Shown here: piece by piece, positions 60,044-64,000 of the stretch
How the letters are laid out: each line of letters opens with the position of its first letter
Position numbering within the stretch: the stretch's first letter is position 1
Assembly (NCBI RefSeq): GCF_030816115.1
Contig: NZ_JAUSXQ010000001.1
Coordinates: forward strand, 1,488,001 to 1,552,000
Reading direction: 5' to 3'
DNA length: 64,000 bases
Source: Chryseobacterium sp. W4I1
GTDB lineage: Bacteria; Bacteroidota; Bacteroidia; Flavobacteriales; Weeksellaceae
Notes under the pieces: generated by a model
Database searches by the model: none
Seen by the model: the letters and a program-made list of their open reading frames with translations, nothing else
Told to the model about the DNA's origin: nothing
Made by a program: the position numbers and the translations under genes

Positions 60044-63000
60044 TTATAAAGGTTTGGATTCTAATATTTCCAGCAGATCGTGCTTTGAAAGTTTCTGAAT
60101 GCCGCTTCCATCCGTCTGAAGCAGGTTTTGCGCCAGCTCATTCTTCCTTTTCTGAAGACTTAAAATCTTTTCTTCCACAGTATTCGAGCAGATCAGGCGG
60201 ACAGCAATTACGTTTTTGGTTTGCCCGATACGGTAGCTTCGGTCAATAGCCTGATTTTCCGCTGCAGGATTCCACCACGGATCTACCAGATAAATATAAT
60301 CTGCCTGTGTAAGATTGAGTCCCACACCTCCAGCTTTTAAACTGATCAGAAATACCCGGACTTCTTCATTCTCCTGGAAATTATTAACAGCTTTAGCCCT
60401 GTTTTTCGTCTGTCCTGTAAGATATTCAAACGAAATGTTTTTATGTTCAAGCTCTGCTTTAATTAAATCCAGCATCTCTACAAACTGTGAGAATACTAAT
60501 ATTTTGTGATCTTTAGATTTGCTCTGGATCTGTTCCGTCAATATTTCTATTTTCACGGCATGATCGCCGGAATACCCTTCTTTTAAAAGTACCGGAGAGT
60601 TACAGATCTGCCGGAGCCTGGTAAGCCCTGTCAGAACATGCATACTGTTTTTATTCAGATCATCGTCATCATTGGCAGCGATAAATTCACGCAGTTCCTT
60701 TTCATAAGCATCGTAGATCTTACGCTGCTCAACATCCATTTCGCAATAGATCACCATTTCCGTTTTTTCCGGAAGCTCCTTAGCCACCTGTTTCTTTGTT
60801 CTGCGGAGAATAAAGGGTTTTATCTTCTGCTGAAGTTCCTGAGCCCTCTTTCCATATTCAAACTTATCAATAGGAATGGCGTAAATGTCTTTAAAATACT
60901 GCTTGCTTCCCAAAAGTCCAGGACAGGCAAAAGATAGCTGACTGTAAAGATCAAAAGTATTGTTTTCAATAGGAGTTCCTGTAAGAACGATCCTGTTTCT
61001 GGACTGCAGCAGACGTGCTGCTTTATACCTTTCCGAATTAGGATTTTTAATCGTCTGGGATTCATCAAGGAAAACATAATTGAAACGGAAATTCTTCAGG
61101 AAACGGATATCCGAAAGCAGCATTCCATAGCTGGTAAGCACCACTTCATAGTCAGATAAATGCTCCCATGCTTTCAGCCTGTCTGCTCCGTAATGCGTCA
61201 TCACTTTTATGGAAGGAGCGAACTTGCTGATTTCTTCCTGCCAGTTGAAAAGCAGAGAAGTAGGAACTACCACAAGATTCGTGGTATGCCCCAGCTTTTC
61301 ACGCTGAGACAGGACAAATGCAATGATCTGCAGCGTTTTTCCAAGTCCCATATCATCGGCAAGACAGCCACCAAAATTAAAGCCGTCCAGAAAGTTCAGC
61401 CAGTTTAGTCCGTCATGCTGATAATCTCTTAAAACAGCATTTAATCCTTCAGGGATATTGATTTGGGGAACATCTTTCACAGAAGAAAACTGAACCGAGT
61501 AAGAAGAAAGCTCCTCCTGAGCTTCCGAGCTTAAAATATCTTTCTCAAAAAGTGCCGATACTTCAGTAAAATTAATCTTAGGAATTTTAAGATCTTCCGC
61601 ATCAATTTCACCGATTCTGAAAAATTCTGTCATTCTGCTGATCCATTCTTCAGGAAGAAGCCCAAGGGTACCATCATCCAGTTGAACAAACTTGCTTCTG
61701 TTCCGTATAGCCCGGTGAAGTTGTTTTAAGGCTGCGTCTTTCTGTCCGAAGCTTACCTTTAATTTAGCATTGAACCAATCAAGCCCACTGGTAATCTGAA
61801 TATTGATTTTTGCTTTGTGCGAATTGATTTTATTGTTTTTTAGCTCACTAAAGCCCAATATGATAATTCCTTCATTCCTCCATATTTCAAAAGCATAGAG
61901 AAACCAGTTTTCGTCCAGGAATTTATCTTTATGCAGGTAAAAATAATCATACCCGTCCATTTGTCCTTCAAAGTCCGGATGCTGCTTCATGATAAGAGAT
62001 GTAAAACGGGCTTCTTCAGCATCACTTCTGTCGATTTTAAATGCATTTCCGTTCTGATCCGTATCAAAAAGCTGTTTCCTGGAATAGACGGCAACTTCTA
62101 CCTGACCGTATTTCATAACCGGGGTTAATGCAATATAATTTCCCTGCTGCCTTAAATAAATGATCCGTTCGTTCCGATATTCTTTCTCCTCAAGCTGTAC
62201 AGGAGTTGCAGGCTGTATGTAACTGTAATTGATGTGGATGCGTTCTTCCAGTGAAGAAAGAATATTCTGCATAAATGCTTCATACTTTGAGGCATGAACA
62301 AGCAGAATTTCATTATTGCTTTTAAAAAATTTAATGACCCTTAACATGTCGGGATCATCTACAAAACTGAAAGTATTCCGGCTGTACACAAAATATTCAT
62401 TCCTTATCACCGTATTTTTAAAAGGAACAGAAATATCATTAAATTCCAGCTCACCTGTAATTTCATAAAAAGGATCTTTTTTAAATACAGCCAGCCGGAT
62501 TTCTGCCTGCAAAATTTTCAAGATTTACAGGAACAAGGGATTTTGAAGAAACCGTCTCTGAAAGATCCCTGTCATGATAGTAGGTTTCAAAACCCATGGG
62601 ATTCTGAACGATCAGTTTAAGAGCTTCCAGTTCTGAAGAATTATAATCTTCGTTATAGTTGTTCTGAAAAGCATTAACAGCCGTGTAGAATTTTATATGC
62701 ATCGGTTCTTCAGCCTTCCAGATCAGCTGCATGGCGTCAACGGAATTGACTGGGTTTTTAATCTTTCCTGCTTGGGTAGTCTCAGCCTCCATCAGTGAAA
62801 AGTTCAGATGGCTATAGTACCGGTGTCTTCCAATGACCAGTATCTTTTTCTTTCCGTTTTCCTGAAGTGCTAGTTCATTGATCACAGAAGAACGCTGGGG
62901 CAGAAGATATTGTTTAAAAGTATCTTCGTCTATAGGAAGCATCTCTTTAATCTTTGGCCGGGCATCTGTTTTACCTTCTGCATATTCCAGTTCAAAATAA

Positions 63001-63395
63001 GTGTCCAGATCAGCTTCATTTTCAAGACCGTAGATTTTAGCTTTAGCAATGAAGAGTTTTTTTCGTAGGAAAGGATCAAAAAAGATCCGGAAATTTTTTT
63101 CTTCCAGAATACCGCAGATAATTTCTGCCTGATGTTCACAAAGTTTTTCCTTGGAACTGCTGCAGGTACAGGTGCTGGCTAGCGAATGGCCAATCTGGCT
63201 TACGGAAACGGATGGAAAGTCCTGTAGCGACAAGTTTTTGGTAAATAGGCCGTTATTATTCTCAATGGCAATAGGATAAATATCATGAAATTCTCTGATC
63301 TCCAGGAAAGCACTGCCTGAAGTATGTTTCAGAAGATCATATACAGAAAGCGCACTGATGCTGGTATTTTCAAGAATATAGGCTGCCATAAGCAT
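60044..63395 (-). pseudogene. SWIM zinc-finger SNF2-family helicase, frameshifted
   Basis: The first part, from the ATG at 63395 to a stop at 62481, holds a SWIM zinc finger (CTCSSSKEKLCEH, about residues 76-88). The rest, from about 62521 to 60044, reads in the next frame and has a full SNF2 engine: DDMGLGKTLQI (Walker A), FLDESQTIKN (Walker B position, DESQ rather than DEAH), LTGTPIENN, and the helicase C-terminal FSQFVEM and DRSYRIGQTK. Joined, they give about 1,115 residues, a usual size for SWIM-SNF2 ATPases of Bacteroidota. Removing one base near GAAAATTTTGCAG (about 62520) restores the frame as ENLQAEIRLAVF. This may be a sequencing error. Confidence 0.88.
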
Positions 63396-63647
63396 GCGAA
63401 TTTACAAAAAAGGATGAAATGTATAGGGTTGAAAAAAATAAATCGACAAGTAACAGTAAATTAAAAAATAACAGATAAACTGCATTCAGCGGGCTTCTGC
63501 AGGGGCATGGTATGCTTTGAATACCAATATAAATATTCAATTCTATTTTATCATACGAATAATAGATATTTTATCGTTATTATTGTACAATATTTTGAAT
63601 TCACGAAAAAACTGAAATGAGTTTAAAGAGATTATAATTTTTTTTTA

Positions 63648-64000
63648 ATGACAAGCAAGATTATAGGCGTCGGTAATTATATACCGTCGGAAACAATTAC
63701 AAATTTATTTTTTGACAAGCATCATTTTATTAATAAAAACGGAGAGTCATTAAAGGAACCGAATGATATCATTGCCAGAAAGCTGAAAGAAATTACCGGC
63801 ATCGAAGAAAGAAGATACGCATCTGAAGATCAGGTGACTTCCGATTTGGGTCTGATTGCAGCACAGAGAGCGATAGAAAACTCAAAAATAGATCCCGAAA
63901 CGCTGGATTACATCATATTTGCCCATAATTTTGGGGATGTGCGCTTTGGTACTATTCAGTCTGATGCTGTCCCAAGCTTAGCTTCCAGAGTGAAGCATCT
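63648..64000 (+). CDS. 3-oxoacyl-ACP synthase III (FabH-like), partial
   Basis: The frame starts at the ATG and runs off the right edge after 117 codons. The N-terminal part matches ketoacyl-ACP synthase III: KIIGVGNYIPSETITN, KLKEITGIEERRYAS and LGLIAAQRAIEN, then YIIFAHNFGDVRFGT. The active-site cysteine, asparagine and histidine lie beyond the window. The family starts fatty-acid or related polyketide chains; flavobacteria often use such a synthase for flexirubin-type pigments, so either role is possible. The 250-bp gap before it contains no other feature. Confidence 0.88.
   Translation, partial: MTSKIIGVGNYIPSETITNLFFDKHHFINKNGESLKEPNDIIARKLKEITGIEERRYASEDQVTSDLGLIAAQRAIENSKIDPETLDYIIFAHNFGDVRFGTIQSDAVPSLASRVKH

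Noticed and set aside
1..64000. tRNA, rRNA, tmRNA or insertion sequences
   Set aside because: No matching structure, transposase or terminal inverted repeats with target duplication was recognised by eye.

Overview
The window looks like chromosomal DNA from a low-GC member of the Bacteroidota, most likely a Chryseobacterium-type flavobacterium. The signs are many promoter elements of the Bacteroidota form TAnnTTTG, few Shine-Dalgarno sites, two secreted proteins with type IX secretion (T9SS) C-terminal sorting domains, a VgrG with a Bacteroidota-style neighbour, and overall similarity of the housekeeping proteins. This placement is by recognition, not by a database search. No rRNA, tRNA, CRISPR array or insertion sequence was seen.

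Layout. 1-2.7 kb: end of a type VI secretion cargo region (VgrG and a partial downstream gene). 3.2-11.4 kb: a Rossmann protein, a nucleoside phosphorylase, a frameshifted di-haem cytochrome-c peroxidase, a PhoX-like T9SS protein, a leucine-rich-repeat protein and a SUI1/eIF1 homologue. 11.7-22.5 kb: housekeeping genes (gpmI, acyl-ACP desaturase, map, era, DoxX, S9 peptidase) interrupted by two very short genes for double-glycine-leader, cysteine-containing peptides. 22.5-24.4 kb: an AT-rich islet with a stand-alone group-II-intron-like reverse transcriptase, preceded on the same strand by about 570 nt of structured non-coding DNA with a perfect 116-bp direct repeat. 24.5-32.8 kb: a frameshifted HAD hydrolase, a Crp/Fnr regulator, GNAT, MATE, a sigma-54 response regulator, YggS and a polysaccharide deacetylase. 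32.8-37 kb: a copper-type P-ATPase with four CPM-type metal-binding repeats, and nearby an AraC regulator whose N-terminus carries a metal-type MxCxxC motif. 37-41.6 kb: small regulators, an RRM protein and a PAP2/BlaI/DUF4153 operon. 41.7-54 kb: pdhA-pdhC, a LolD-like ATPase, an L,D-transpeptidase-like lipoprotein, RadC, a FemAB-like protein, a PhyH dioxygenase, soluble pyrophosphatase, and a membrane pyrophosphatase fused to an OmpA domain. 54.3-64 kb: aminotransferase, M28 peptidase, GNAT/VOC/EndoV-like cluster, a GEVED T9SS protein, a frameshifted SWIM-SNF2 helicase and the start of a ketoacyl-ACP synthase III.

Three features stand out. First, the reverse transcriptase and its repeat-containing upstream RNA region form a self-contained transcription unit with its own promoter-like element and terminators; this is the best candidate for an undescribed, possibly defence-related, system. 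Second, the two tiny peptides share an almost identical GG leader but have different cores, like ribosomally made secreted peptides. Third, the intergenic spaces carry several families of imperfect inverted repeats, some of them present at two sites in the window. Three otherwise normal genes (peroxidase, HAD hydrolase, SNF2 helicase) are each broken by what looks like one extra base in a short homopolymer, so sequencing error must be excluded before calling them pseudogenes.
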